A model generated the notes under the pieces. The model saw only the letters and a program-made list of their open reading frames with translations, was not told where the DNA came from and made no database searches. Made by a program: the position numbers and the translations under genes. This document shows positions 19,542 to 27,988 of a stretch of DNA of 64,000 nt, piece by piece (position 1 is the first letter of the stretch; each line of letters begins with the position of its first letter). Origin of the DNA: an uncultured Alphaproteobacteria bacterium (GTDB lineage: Bacteria > Pseudomonadota > Alphaproteobacteria > Rhizobiales > Ancalomicrobiaceae); the NCBI GenBank assembly GCA_937864925.1, contig CALMFH010000154.1, forward strand, positions 34,151 to 98,150, written 5' to 3'.

Positions 19542-21715
19542 GCGGCGACCTCCTGTGGCCGGGCGGCGGGGGCATGGGGGGTGGGTCGGGCGATGCGACG
19601 CTCGCCGACGATCCATTGGATGAAGATGATGGCGAGGCCCATCAGCACCACCAGCACCGAGGAATAGGCGATGGCGAGGCCGAAGTCGCCGATCTCGACA
19701 CGTCCGACGATGTAGGACGTCGCCATGTCGTGGCGGGCCGAGACCAGGAAGATGACGGCGCTGACCGAGGTGATGGCGCGCACGAAGGAATAGACCAGCG
19801 CCGCGACGATCGCCGGCCTGAGCAGCGGCATGATCACCCGGCGGATGGTCTGGGCGCTGTTGGCGCCGAGCGTCAGGGCGCATTCGTCGAGGTTCTTGTC
19901 GAGCTGGCTCATCGCCGCGACACCGGCGCGGATGGCCACCGGCATGTTGCGGAAGACGAAGCAGACGACCAGGATCGCCGCCGTGCCGGTCAGTTCCACC
20001 GGCGGTTGGTTGAAGGCGAGGATGTAGGCGACGCCGATCACCGTACCGGGAATGGCGAAGCTCAGCATGGTCATGAATTCGAAGGTCGCCTGACCGGTGA
20101 AACGCTGCCGCACCAGCAGGTAGGCGGTGATCAGCCCCATCGCCGCGGTCAGCGGGGCGGAGACCGCCGAGACTTCGAGGGTGGTGAAGAGCGAGTTCCA
20201 CGCCCGCCCGGTCCACAACAGGCCGTACTGGTTCCAGTCGAGGCCGAAGGCGGTGACGTAGTGGCGCAGCGTGAAGGTGTTGTTGCGGCCCCAGTTCTCG
20301 ACGAAGCCGCCGTAGAGGATCAGGCCGTAGAGCAGGAAGGTGAAGGCGGCCCAGGGCAGCGCGGTGGCGTAGACCGCGTTCTTCAGCCAGCGCGGCAGTT
20401 CGGCCGGCGTGCCGGCGAAGCCTTTGCCGCCGACCGTGGTGTAGGAGCCGGTGCCGACCCACCGCCGCTGCACCAGGAAGGCGCCGATGCACAGCGCCAG
20501 CAGCACGATCCCGAGCGCCGCGGCGCGGCCCGGGTCGTTCTGGGCGCCGACCACCGCATAGAAGATCTTGGTGGAGAGCACCTCGTAGCCGCCGCCCATC
20601 ACCAGCGGATTGCCGAAGTCGGCGAGGCTCTCGATGAAACCGACCAGGAAGGCGTTGGCGAGGCCGGGCCGCATCAGCGGCCAGGTGACTCGTCTGAAGG
20701 TCTGCCAGCGGCCGGCGCGCAGGGTCTGCGCCGCCTCCTCCATCGACGGGGCGATGCCCTGGACGACACCGATCAGCACCAGGAAGGCGATCGGCGTGAA
20801 GGCCAGCGTCTGGGTGAGCAGGATGCCGGGCAGGCCGTAGATCCAGCGCGTCGCGGTCAGCCCGAAGTTCTCGGCGAGGAACAGCGTGACCGTACCGTTG
20901 CGGCCGAAGAGCAGGATGACCGCGAGGCCGATGACGAAGGGCGGGGTGATGATCGGCAGCACCGACAGAAGACGCAACAGGCGCTGATAGGGGAAGGTGG
21001 TCCGCGTCGCGACCAGGGCGAAGGCGAGACCGAGCACCGTGGTGATGACGCCGCACAGTGTGCCCAGCACCACCGAGTTCCAGACGACGCCGCAGCGGGT
21101 CGTACCGGTGACGCAGCCGAGCGACCAGATGTCTTTGGCGGTCAGGCGGTGGATCAGCGCCGCCGGGCCGGACATGTCGGCGTCGGGCAGCATCGCCTGG
21201 GAGAACACCGTCGACACCGGCCAGAAGACGAAGAGCGAGATCGAGGCGACGAGCAGCCCGATGGCGCCGGTGGTGAAGCGGTCGCCCTTCATGGCACCAC
21301 GGGCGGCGAGCCCCATGGTGAGGAAGAACAGGAAGGCGAGGGCGGTGGCCATCGCTCCGAAGCCCATGCCGGGTTGTCCGGCGGCGATTGGGCCGAAGAG
21401 ATCGGCGAGGAAGGGCCATGCCCAGCCCTTGTGGATGATCGCCACCCCCTGCAGCATCATCCAGCCGAGGCCGCCGGCACCGGCGACGACCAGCGCCGGC
21501 CCGACGAGACGCGATCGCGTCGCGACGAAGGGAACGGGCAGGGCGAGGAACAGGCCGAGCGGCAGGAGCCACGGCGCGTCGTCGAGACCGGCGAGGAGGC
21601 CGGAGGCCGGCCAGCCCCCGAGGATCGGCTGACGCGACGAGGCGAAGCCGTACCAGGGCGCGATCGTCCAGGCGATCCAGCCGACGATCAGCCAGAGGAG
21701 ATGCGAGCGGAACAT
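19538..21715 (-). CDS. ABC importer permease, fused two-domain (AfuB/FbpB-like)
   Basis: 725-residue inner-membrane protein carrying two permease domains in one chain. The two ATPase-docking EAA loops are visible (APSMEEAAQTLRAGRWQTF in the first half, LDKNLDECALTLGANSAQT in the second). An extra N-terminal block of hydrophobic helices (residues 1-170) precedes the first domain, making it longer than the common 500-600 residue FbpB. It overlaps the ATPase gene downstream and is separated from the binding-protein gene by a strong hairpin at 21751-21775. Confidence 0.87.
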   Translation of the reverse strand: MFRSHLLWLIVGWIAWTIAPWYGFASSRQPILGGWPASGLLAGLDDAPWLLPLGLFLALPVPFVATRSRLVGPALVVAGAGGLGWMMLQGVAIIHKGWAWPFLADLFGPIAAGQPGMGFGAMATALAFLFFLTMGLAARGAMKGDRFTTGAIGLLVASISLFVFWPVSTVFSQAMLPDADMSGPAALIHRLTAKDIWSLGCVTGTTRCGVVWNSVVLGTLCGVITTVLGLAFALVATRTTFPYQRLLRLLSVLPIITPPFVIGLAVILLFGRNGTVTLFLAENFGLTATRWIYGLPGILLTQTLAFTPIAFLVLIGVVQGIAPSMEEAAQTLRAGRWQTFRRVTWPLMRPGLANAFLVGFIESLADFGNPLVMGGGYEVLSTKIFYAVVGAQNDPGRAAALGIVLLALCIGAFLVQRRWVGTGSYTTVGGKGFAGTPAELPRWLKNAVYATALPWAAFTFLLYGLILYGGFVENWGRNNTFTLRHYVTAFGLDWNQYGLLWTGRAWNSLFTTLEVSAVSAPLTAAMGLITAYLLVRQRFTGQATFEFMTMLSFAIPGTVIGVAYILAFNQPPVELTGTAAILVVCFVFRNMPVAIRAGVAAMSQLDKNLDECALTLGANSAQTIRRVIMPLLRPAIVAALVYSFVRAITSVSAVIFLVSARHDMATSYIVGRVEIGDFGLAIAYSSVLVVLMGLAIIFIQWIVGERRIARPTPHAPAARPQEVAA

Positions 21716-21750
21716 GGCGCCGTCTCCGGTCCCGAACCGACGGGGAGAGC

Positions 21751-21775
21751 GGCCTCCCGGGTCACCCGGGAGGCC
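21751..21775 (-). other. Intercistronic hairpin after the binding-protein gene
   Basis: A perfect 11-bp stem, GGCCTCCCGGG against CCCGGGAGGCC, with a TCA loop. It starts 22 bases after the binding-protein stop and has no T-tract. It probably stabilises the upstream message or partly blocks read-through, so that binding protein exceeds permease. Confidence 0.7.
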
Positions 21776-21796
21776 GGACGGGGTCGTCCGCGGTGA

Positions 21797-22828
21797 TCAG
21801 CGCAGGTTGCCGATCTCGTTGTCCCAGCGCGAGAGCAGGCGCTTGCGCTCGGCCGCCGAGCCGAACTTCTTGAAATCGTAGTCGATCAGCTTGACCTTCT
21901 CCAGTCGCGGCGCGTGCGGGGAGAGCGGCGTGGCGACATTGGCCTGCACCTGGTAGCTCTTCGCCTGATCGGCGGTCTCCTGCGCCTTGGGGGTCAGAGC
22001 GAATTCGTAGAACTTCTTGGCGAGGTCCGGGTTCGGGCCGCCCTTGATGATGCCCATCGAGCCGACTTCGTAACCGGTGCCTTCGCAGGGGGCGACCACC
22101 TTCACCGGGAAGCCGTTGACCGTCTGGGTGACGCCGTCGTGCATGAAGACGATGCCGATCGAGGCCTCGCCCCGCCCCGCCGCCACCGCCGGGGCGGCGC
22201 CCGATTTGGTGTACTGCGAGATGTTGCCGTGCAACTGCTTCATGAAGTCGAAGGCCGGGTTCTCGCCGAAGATCTGGACCAGGGTGGCGAGCGTCGCATA
22301 GGCGGTGCCGGAGGAGTTCGGATTGGCGATCTGGATCTCGCCCTTGTACTCCGGCTTCACCAGATCGGCCCAACAGGCCGGCTCCGCGACCTTCTTCTTG
22401 GCCAGCACCTCGGTGTTGACGGCGAAACCGAGGCCGCCGGCGTAGATGCCGACGGCGCGATACTGCGCGTCCGCCGCCTGACGTTGGGCCCAGGGATGGA
22501 GCTCGGCGAGCTTCGGCGACTTGTATTCCGAGAGCAGGCCGTCCTCGGCCGCCTGGAGGAAGGCGTCACCGGTGCCGCCCCACCACACGTCGCCCTTCGG
22601 GTTGGAGCCCTCGGCCTTGACCTGGGCATAGGTCTCGCCGGCGCTCTTGCGCGTCATGGCGACCTTGATGCCGGTCTCCTTGGTGAAGGCGTTCATCATC
22701 GCCTGGCACCACTCTTCCTGGACGCCGCAGTAGACGACGAGGTCGGCGGCGTTCGCCGAGGCCGCGCCGAGTGCGAGACCGAGGAGAGCCGTCGTGGCGA
22801 AGGCGAGGCGGCGGGTGGCGAGCGTCAT
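21797..22828 (-). CDS. Periplasmic binding protein, AfuA-like (organophosphate or Fe3+ type)
   Basis: 343 residues with a Sec signal ending near ANAADL. The mature start DLVVYCGVQEEWCQAMM and the stretch NPKGDVWWGGTGDAFLQA resemble AfuA, a hexose-phosphate binder once annotated as an iron protein; FbpA-type ferric binders share the fold. A YY iron-ligand pair as in FbpA is not evident. The ATG at 22828 is preceded by a GGAGGAAAA ribosome site. It is the first gene of a binding protein-permease-ATPase operon and is divergent from an OmpR-family regulator. I favour a phosphorylated sugar or related organophosphate, with iron as the alternative. Confidence 0.78.
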   Translation of the reverse strand: MTLATRRLAFATTALLGLALGAASANAADLVVYCGVQEEWCQAMMNAFTKETGIKVAMTRKSAGETYAQVKAEGSNPKGDVWWGGTGDAFLQAAEDGLLSEYKSPKLAELHPWAQRQAADAQYRAVGIYAGGLGFAVNTEVLAKKKVAEPACWADLVKPEYKGEIQIANPNSSGTAYATLATLVQIFGENPAFDFMKQLHGNISQYTKSGAAPAVAAGRGEASIGIVFMHDGVTQTVNGFPVKVVAPCEGTGYEVGSMGIIKGGPNPDLAKKFYEFALTPKAQETADQAKSYQVQANVATPLSPHAPRLEKVKLIDYDFKKFGSAAERKRLLSRWDNEIGNLR

Positions 22829-22996
22829 GTTTTCCTCCATCGGACCCGCCGTCGTTCGTTGCGGCGTCATGGGCGCCGGGTCGACGGTCGGATCGTTTCG
22901 AAACGCGATCCCACCCCGTCCGGACGAGCCGGAACGGGTCGGATGGCACTGTCGGCCGACGACGTGAACGGGGGATTTCGGACGGACCACGTCTCG

Positions 22997-23014
22997 CTGT
23001 AACATTGTTCACAG
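22997..23014. promoter_or_regulatory. Imperfect inverted repeat between AfuA-like gene and response regulator
   Basis: Outer arms CTGT and ACAG enclose AACATTGTTC, itself nearly symmetric (AAC/GTT). It lies about 30 bases before the regulator GTG in a divergent promoter region. It could be the binding site of the adjacent OmpR-type regulator, but such sites are usually direct repeats, so this is tentative. Confidence 0.3.
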
Positions 23015-23042
23015 AAGCGACGGCCGAAGGGGGAGAGGACGC

Positions 23043-23789
23043 GTGACGTCGAACGCCGGTCACAGGATGCGGATCGCCGTCGTCGACGACGACGAGGCGG
23101 TGCGCGCCGCCGTCGTCGACACGGTCGCCTCGGAAGGGTTCGAGGCGATCCCCTGCCGCGACGCCGCGGCGCTCTTCGCCGCATTGGCCGCCGGCCGCGT
23201 CGATCTCGTGGTGCTCGACCTCCGGCTTCCCGACCGCGACGGCTTCTCGGTGGCCGCGACCATCCGGGCGTCGAGCGCGGTGCCGATCATCATGGTGTCG
23301 GGACGCGGCGGCGATCTCGACCGCATCATGGGCCTCGAGATCGGTGCCGACGACTACGTGGTGAAGCCGTTCAACAGTCGCGAGCTGCTCGCTCGCATCA
23401 AGGCGGTGCTGCGGCGCACCGGCCGCGATGGCGGCATCGTCGCTCGCCCGGTGGTGCGCCGGGGCTGGCGCTTCGACGGCTTCGAGATCGACCTCGACCG
23501 GCGCCGTGTCTGCGGCCCCGACGGCGTGGCGATGGCCCTGACGGTCGCCGAATTCGATCTGCTCGTCGCCCTGGTCGGGGCGGCCGGGCGGGTGCTGTCG
23601 CGCGATCACCTGCTCGATCTCACCCACCGGGCCGGCGGCGAGGTGTTCGACCGTACCGTCGACGTGCTCATCCTCCGGCTCCGCCGCAAGATCGAAGCGG
23701 ATGCGACCAACCCGCGCTTCATCCGTACCGAACGCGGCCACGGGTATGTCTTCGACGTACCGGTCGAGGCGATCGACGTCGGCGGATGA
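23043..23789 (+). CDS. OmpR/PhoB-family response regulator
   Basis: 248 residues. The receiver domain has the acidic pair in VVDDDEAV and phospho-acceptor Asp59 in VVLDLRLPDRDG, with Lys in VVKPF. The C-terminal winged helix is seen as LTVAEFDLLVALV through VDVLILRLRRKIE and TERGHGYVF. The GTG at 23043 follows GGGAGAGG; an ATG eight codons in is the alternative. No kinase gene is adjacent on this strand. The likely partner is the hybrid kinase on the other side of the AfuABC-like operon, with the shared promoter region as target. Confidence 0.88.
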   Translation: MTSNAGHRMRIAVVDDDEAVRAAVVDTVASEGFEAIPCRDAAALFAALAAGRVDLVVLDLRLPDRDGFSVAATIRASSAVPIIMVSGRGGDLDRIMGLEIGADDYVVKPFNSRELLARIKAVLRRTGRDGGIVARPVVRRGWRFDGFEIDLDRRRVCGPDGVAMALTVAEFDLLVALVGAAGRVLSRDHLLDLTHRAGGEVFDRTVDVLILRLRRKIEADATNPRFIRTERGHGYVFDVPVEAIDVGG

Positions 23790-23816
23790 CGAGAACCTGC
23801 TGTGATCGTTGAAAAC

Positions 23817-23830
23817 GGAAGAAACGTTCC
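23817..23830. promoter_or_regulatory. IolR-type operator in front of iolR
   Basis: An exact GGAA-N6-TTCC palindrome (spacer GAAACG), flanked by a wider ACGGAA/TTCCGT repeat at 23815-23837. This form is the one I recall for IolR in Sinorhizobium meliloti. It lies about 57 bases before the chosen iolR start and suggests self-repression. Confidence 0.6.
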
Positions 23831-23887
23831 ATTCCGTCGCCGCTCCGTTCTAGAATGACGCGACCCGTCATCGCGGAGTGGGACGAG

Positions 23888-24724
23888 ATGAGCGACGAGC
23901 CGACGGTACCGCGCGACTTCGAGGGGCTGAAGGCCCATCTCGGCGTAGCCCATAACGCACTGCCGAAGCGGCTGAAACAAGCAGCGGATTTCGCGCTGCG
24001 CCATCCCGACGACGTCGCCTTCGGCACGGTGGCCGAGATCGCCGTCAAGGCGGGGGTGCAGCCTTCGACCCTGGTGCGGCTGGCCCAGGCCATCGGTTAC
24101 GGCGGCTTCTCCGACCTGCAGCAGGTGTTCCGCGCCCGGCTCAAGGCGGGCTGGCCGGATTATCACACACGGCTCGAGGCGCTGAAGGCGGTGGGGCCCG
24201 AGCCCCATCCCGGTCTCCATCTCCATGGCTTCTCGCAGGCCGCCATCGCCTCGCTCGAACGGCTCGGCGCGACGCTCGACCCACATCGGCTCGATGCGGC
24301 GGTCGACCTGCTCGCCGGCGCCGACACCATCCATCTCCTGGGCGCGCGGCGGGTTTTCCCGGTCACCGCCTATCTCGCCTACGCCTTCGCCAAGATGGGA
24401 GTGCGGACGCAACTCGTCGACAACGTCGGCAGTCTCGGGGGTGAGCAGATCGCCGCGGCACGACCGGGCGACGTGGTATTGGCGGTGAGTTACGCTCCCT
24501 ATACCCGCTCGACCGTCGATCTCGCCGCAACGGCTGCGGCCGCGGGCGTGCCGATGCTGGCGATCACCGACTCCGCCTTCTCGCCGTTGGTCTCGATGGC
24601 ACGGGTCTGGCTCGAAGTGGCGGAAGCCGACTACGGTGCCTTCCGCTCGCTCGCCGCCAGCTTCGCCCTGGTCATGGCCCTCGCCGTCTCGGTCGGCGAG
24701 AAGCGCGAGGCCGGGCAGGGGTGA
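23888..24724 (+). CDS. iolR: RpiR/MurR-family transcriptional regulator of inositol genes
   Basis: 278 residues. The N-terminal helix-turn-helix is TVAEIAVKAGVQPSTLVRLA, followed by GYGGFSDLQQVFR. The C-terminal SIS sugar-phosphate domain (LLAGADTIHLLGARRVFPV, and SLAASFALVMALA) binds an inositol-derived phosphate in related IolR proteins. The ATG at 23888 is preferred over one 11 codons earlier because GGAGTGGGACGAG precedes it. It sits beside the iol genes and has an IolR-type palindrome upstream, so repression of the iol operons lifted by 2-deoxy-5-keto-gluconate-6-phosphate is a reasonable inference. Confidence 0.85.
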   Translation: MSDEPTVPRDFEGLKAHLGVAHNALPKRLKQAADFALRHPDDVAFGTVAEIAVKAGVQPSTLVRLAQAIGYGGFSDLQQVFRARLKAGWPDYHTRLEALKAVGPEPHPGLHLHGFSQAAIASLERLGATLDPHRLDAAVDLLAGADTIHLLGARRVFPVTAYLAYAFAKMGVRTQLVDNVGSLGGEQIAAARPGDVVLAVSYAPYTRSTVDLAATAAAAGVPMLAITDSAFSPLVSMARVWLEVAEADYGAFRSLAASFALVMALAVSVGEKREAGQG

Positions 24725-24788
24725 GCCGAACGACGACGCCCGGCGCGGGCGGCGCCGGGCGAGGGGTCGTGACGGGCGCCGCCGTGGT

Positions 24789-25775
24789 TCAGACGCGCAC
24801 CGGCTCGCCGGTCTTCCACGACGCCGTCGCGGCGTCGGCGAGGCGTTGAGCGGCGAGGCCGTCCTCGCCGCTCGGCGTCGGGGCGATGCCCTTCTCGACG
24901 CTGTCGACGAAGGTGGCGAGTTCGGCGCGATAGGCTTCGGCGTAGCGCTCCAGGAAGAAGTGCTGCACCGGATCGGCGCGGAAACCGTCGCCCGACGCCA
25001 GTTCCACCGTCGACTCGTGGACGTTGCCGGCGCGCAGCATGCCCTTCGACCCGTGCACCTCGATGCGCTGGTCGTAGCCGTAGGTGGCACGGCGCGAATT
25101 GGAGATCTGGCACAGCCGCCCGGACGCGGTCCGCATGGTGACCACGGCGGTGTCGGCGTCGCCGGCCGCGCCGATCTCGGGATCGACCAGCGCCGAGCCC
25201 ATGGCGTGGACCTCGATCGGCTCGTCGCCGCAGAGGAGGAAACGAGCCATGTCGAAGTCGTGGATCATCATGTCACGGAAGATGCCGCCGGAGGTGGCGA
25301 CATAACTCGCCGGCGGCGGTGCCGGATCGCGCGACAGGATGGTGACGATCTCGGTCTCACCGATCGCACCGGCGGCGAGACGGCGACGCAATTCGGCGAA
25401 GTTCGGGTCGAAGCGACGGTTGAAGCCGATCATCAGCGGCACGCCGGCCGCTTTCACCACCGCCAGGCAGGCGACGATGCGCTCGGCGGAGAGATCGACC
25501 GGCTTCTCGCAGAAGATCGCTTTGCCGGCGCGAGCCGCCTTCTCGATGAAGTCGGCGTGGGTGGTGGTCGGTGTACCGATGATGACGGCGTCGACGTCAC
25601 GTCCCTCGATGGCGGCGTCGATGTCGCGCACCTCGGCGCCGGTGGCGGCGGCCAACTCCTCGGCCGAAGGCCGATGCGGGTCGGCGACCGCGACGAGCTT
25701 CACGCCGGGCCGACCGGCGACGTTACGGCCGTGGATCTTGCCGATGCGACCGGCGCCGAGAACCGCGATTCTCAT
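24789..25775 (-). CDS. iolG: Inositol 2-dehydrogenase
   Basis: 328-residue Gfo/Idh/MocA oxidoreductase that oxidises myo-inositol to scyllo-inosose with NAD. The N-terminal Rossmann motif is VLGAGRIGKIHGRNV. The catalytic Lys lies in CEKPVDLS, and the substrate-side Asp/His are in IHDFDMARFL. GFNRRFDPNF is typical of inositol dehydrogenases (IdhA/IolG). It is divergent from iolC, with candidate IolR sites in between, and carries out the first step of the pathway. Confidence 0.9.
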   Translation of the reverse strand: MRIAVLGAGRIGKIHGRNVAGRPGVKLVAVADPHRPSAEELAAATGAEVRDIDAAIEGRDVDAVIIGTPTTTHADFIEKAARAGKAIFCEKPVDLSAERIVACLAVVKAAGVPLMIGFNRRFDPNFAELRRRLAAGAIGETEIVTILSRDPAPPPASYVATSGGIFRDMMIHDFDMARFLLCGDEPIEVHAMGSALVDPEIGAAGDADTAVVTMRTASGRLCQISNSRRATYGYDQRIEVHGSKGMLRAGNVHESTVELASGDGFRADPVQHFFLERYAEAYRAELATFVDSVEKGIAPTPSGEDGLAAQRLADAATASWKTGEPVRV

Positions 25776-25825
25776 GTGTCGTCTCCTCGCTGGGTCGACC
25801 GCACGTTCCGCGACTCGACCGATGA

Positions 25826-25869
25826 AGAACATATATTCCGAATTGACTTCATCATAGAACGGAAGTTTC
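25826..25869. promoter_or_regulatory. Pair of IolR-like sites between iolG and iolC
   Basis: AGAA-N6-TTCC at 25826-25839 and AGAA-N6-TTTC at 25856-25869 match the GGAA-N6-TTCC form with one and two differences. Their centres are exactly 30 bases apart, about three helical turns, on the same DNA face. The location between two divergent iol transcription units suits cooperative repression of both. Confidence 0.5.
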
Positions 25870-26011
25870 ATATCGACAACGATCGTCGGTGACGCCGTCG
25901 CGCGAGTCGACGGGTTTCCCCGGTCCGGGCCGCGCGGACGAGGCCCGACGAAGGCCGAGGCGACCCCATCCACGGCCGCGCCGACGGCAGAGGTTTTCGG
26001 GAGGACGCAGG

Positions 26012-27937
26012 ATGACCGCAGCGGCCGTGACCGAACCGCGTCTCGACGTCGTCACCATCGGCCGCTCCTCGGTCGACCTCTACGGCCAGCAGATCGGCGG
26101 GACGCTCGAGGACATGGCGAGCTTCACCAAGGCGGTCGGCGGCTGCCCCTCCAACATCGCCATCGGTTCTGCCCGGCTGGGGCTGAAGTCGGCGGTGATC
26201 ACCCGCGTCGGCGACGAGCAGATGGGGCGTTTCATCCGCGAGCAGTTCGTCCGCGAGGGCGTCGAGGTCGCGGGCGTGACGACCGACCCACAGCGGCTGA
26301 CCGCGTTGGTGCTGCTGGCGGTGCGCGATCGCAAGACCTTTCCGCTGATCTTCTATCGCGAGAACTGCGCCGACATGGCGCTGGAGCCGGCGGACGTCGA
26401 CGAGGGTCTCGTCGCCTCCGCCGCCGCGGTGCTGGTCACGGGCACGCATTTCTCGCGCCCCAACACAGCCGCGGCGCAGAAGCGCGCCATCGAAATCGCC
26501 CGCACCCACGGCCGCAAGGTGGTGTTCGACATCGACTATCGCCCCAATCTCTGGGGGCTCGCCGGCCACGCCGCCGGCGAAGAGCGCTACATCCGCTCCG
26601 ACGCGGTCACCGCCCATCTCGCACCCGTCCTGGCGCTCTGCGATCTGGTCGTCGGCACCGAAGAAGAGCTCTTCATCGCCTCCGGACATTCGGAGATCAT
26701 CGACGCATTGCGCGAAGTCCGCCGGCTGGCGCCCGCCGCGACGATCGTCTGCAAGCGCGGACCGATGGGCTGCGTCGTCTTCCCCGGCGACATCCCCGAC
26801 AGCGTCGAGAAAGGCATCCGCGGCCCCGGTTTCCCGGTCGAGGTCTACAACGTGCTCGGTGCCGGCGACGCCTTCATGTCGGGCTTCCTGCGCGGCTGGC
26901 TGCGGGGCGAGCCGCTCGCCACCTGTGCCACCTGGGCCAACGCCTGCGGCGCCTTCGCGGTGTCGCGGCTGCTGTGCTCGCCGGAGAACCCGACCTGGAC
27001 CGAGCTGCAGCATTTCCTCGGCTTCGGCAGCCGCCACCGTGCCCTGCGCTTCGACGCGGCGCTCAATCATCTCCACTGGGCCACGACCCGCCGGCCGCAA
27101 CCCGCGACGCTGATGGCCTTCGCCATCGATCACCGCGCCCAACTCGAGGCGATGGCCGACGAGATCGCTGCCGATCGCGCCCGCATCGCCGATTTCAAGG
27201 TGCTGGCGGTCGAGGCGGCGGCACGGGTCGCCGATGGTCGGCCCGGCTACGGCATGTTGCTCGACGGCACCTACGGGGCGGAGGCGCTGTTCCGCGCCAC
27301 CGACCATGGGTTCTGGATCGGTCGGCCGATCGAGGCGCCGGGATCGCGGCCGCTCGACTTCGACCGGATGTCGAGCCTCGGCGCCCATCTCGTCGAATGG
27401 CCGGTGCATCACACCGTGAAATGCCTGTGCTTCTACCGGCCGGACGATCCGGAGGAGTTGAAGGCGCGACAGGAGCGCGAGCTTCTCCGCGTCCACGACG
27501 CGGTGCGCACCCTCGGGCGCGAATTGCTCCTGGAGATCATCGCCGGCGTCCACGGCCCCCTCGCGCCGGACACCATCCCGGCGGTTCTGGAACGTATCTA
27601 CGACCTCGGCATCCATCCCGACTGGTGGAAGCTCGAGCCGCAAGCCGATCCGGGCGCCTGGCAGGCGATCGGCGACGTGATCCGCCGCCACGATCCGTTC
27701 TGCCGCGGCATCGTCCTGCTCGGTCTCGACGCACCCGAGGTGGAACTCGCCGCCGCCTTCGCCGCGGCGCGCAGCGAGCCGCTGGTCAAGGGCTTCGCCG
27801 TCGGTCGCACCATCTTCGCCGATGCGGCGCGGGCCTGGCTCGCCGGCCGTATCGACGACGCGACGGCGGTCGCCGACATGGCGGCACGGTTCGAACGGTT
27901 GACGCGAGCCTGGAGCGGTTGCGCGCCTCCCGCCTGA
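26012..27937 (+). CDS. iolC: 5-dehydro-2-deoxygluconokinase fused to a DUF2090 (aldolase-like) domain
   Basis: 641 residues. Residues 1-320 are a PfkB sugar kinase, with N-terminal VVTIGRSSVDLYGQQIGG and the catalytic NVLGAGDAFMSGFL. They phosphorylate 2-deoxy-5-keto-gluconate. Residues from about 340 on form DUF2090, which starts after the linker RRPQPATLMAFAIDHRAQLE; in alphaproteobacteria this domain is thought to serve as the IolJ-type aldolase that splits the product. No separate iolJ is seen nearby, which fits. The ATG at 26012 has GGGAGGACG upstream. It opens the iolCDEB operon. Confidence 0.9.
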   Translation: MTAAAVTEPRLDVVTIGRSSVDLYGQQIGGTLEDMASFTKAVGGCPSNIAIGSARLGLKSAVITRVGDEQMGRFIREQFVREGVEVAGVTTDPQRLTALVLLAVRDRKTFPLIFYRENCADMALEPADVDEGLVASAAAVLVTGTHFSRPNTAAAQKRAIEIARTHGRKVVFDIDYRPNLWGLAGHAAGEERYIRSDAVTAHLAPVLALCDLVVGTEEELFIASGHSEIIDALREVRRLAPAATIVCKRGPMGCVVFPGDIPDSVEKGIRGPGFPVEVYNVLGAGDAFMSGFLRGWLRGEPLATCATWANACGAFAVSRLLCSPENPTWTELQHFLGFGSRHRALRFDAALNHLHWATTRRPQPATLMAFAIDHRAQLEAMADEIAADRARIADFKVLAVEAAARVADGRPGYGMLLDGTYGAEALFRATDHGFWIGRPIEAPGSRPLDFDRMSSLGAHLVEWPVHHTVKCLCFYRPDDPEELKARQERELLRVHDAVRTLGRELLLEIIAGVHGPLAPDTIPAVLERIYDLGIHPDWWKLEPQADPGAWQAIGDVIRRHDPFCRGIVLLGLDAPEVELAAAFAAARSEPLVKGFAVGRTIFADAARAWLAGRIDDATAVADMAARFERLTRAWSGCAPPA

Positions 27938-27988
27938 GGCCGACACTCGCGACCGCCGGCCCGACCCTCTTCGGAAGGATCGAACACG

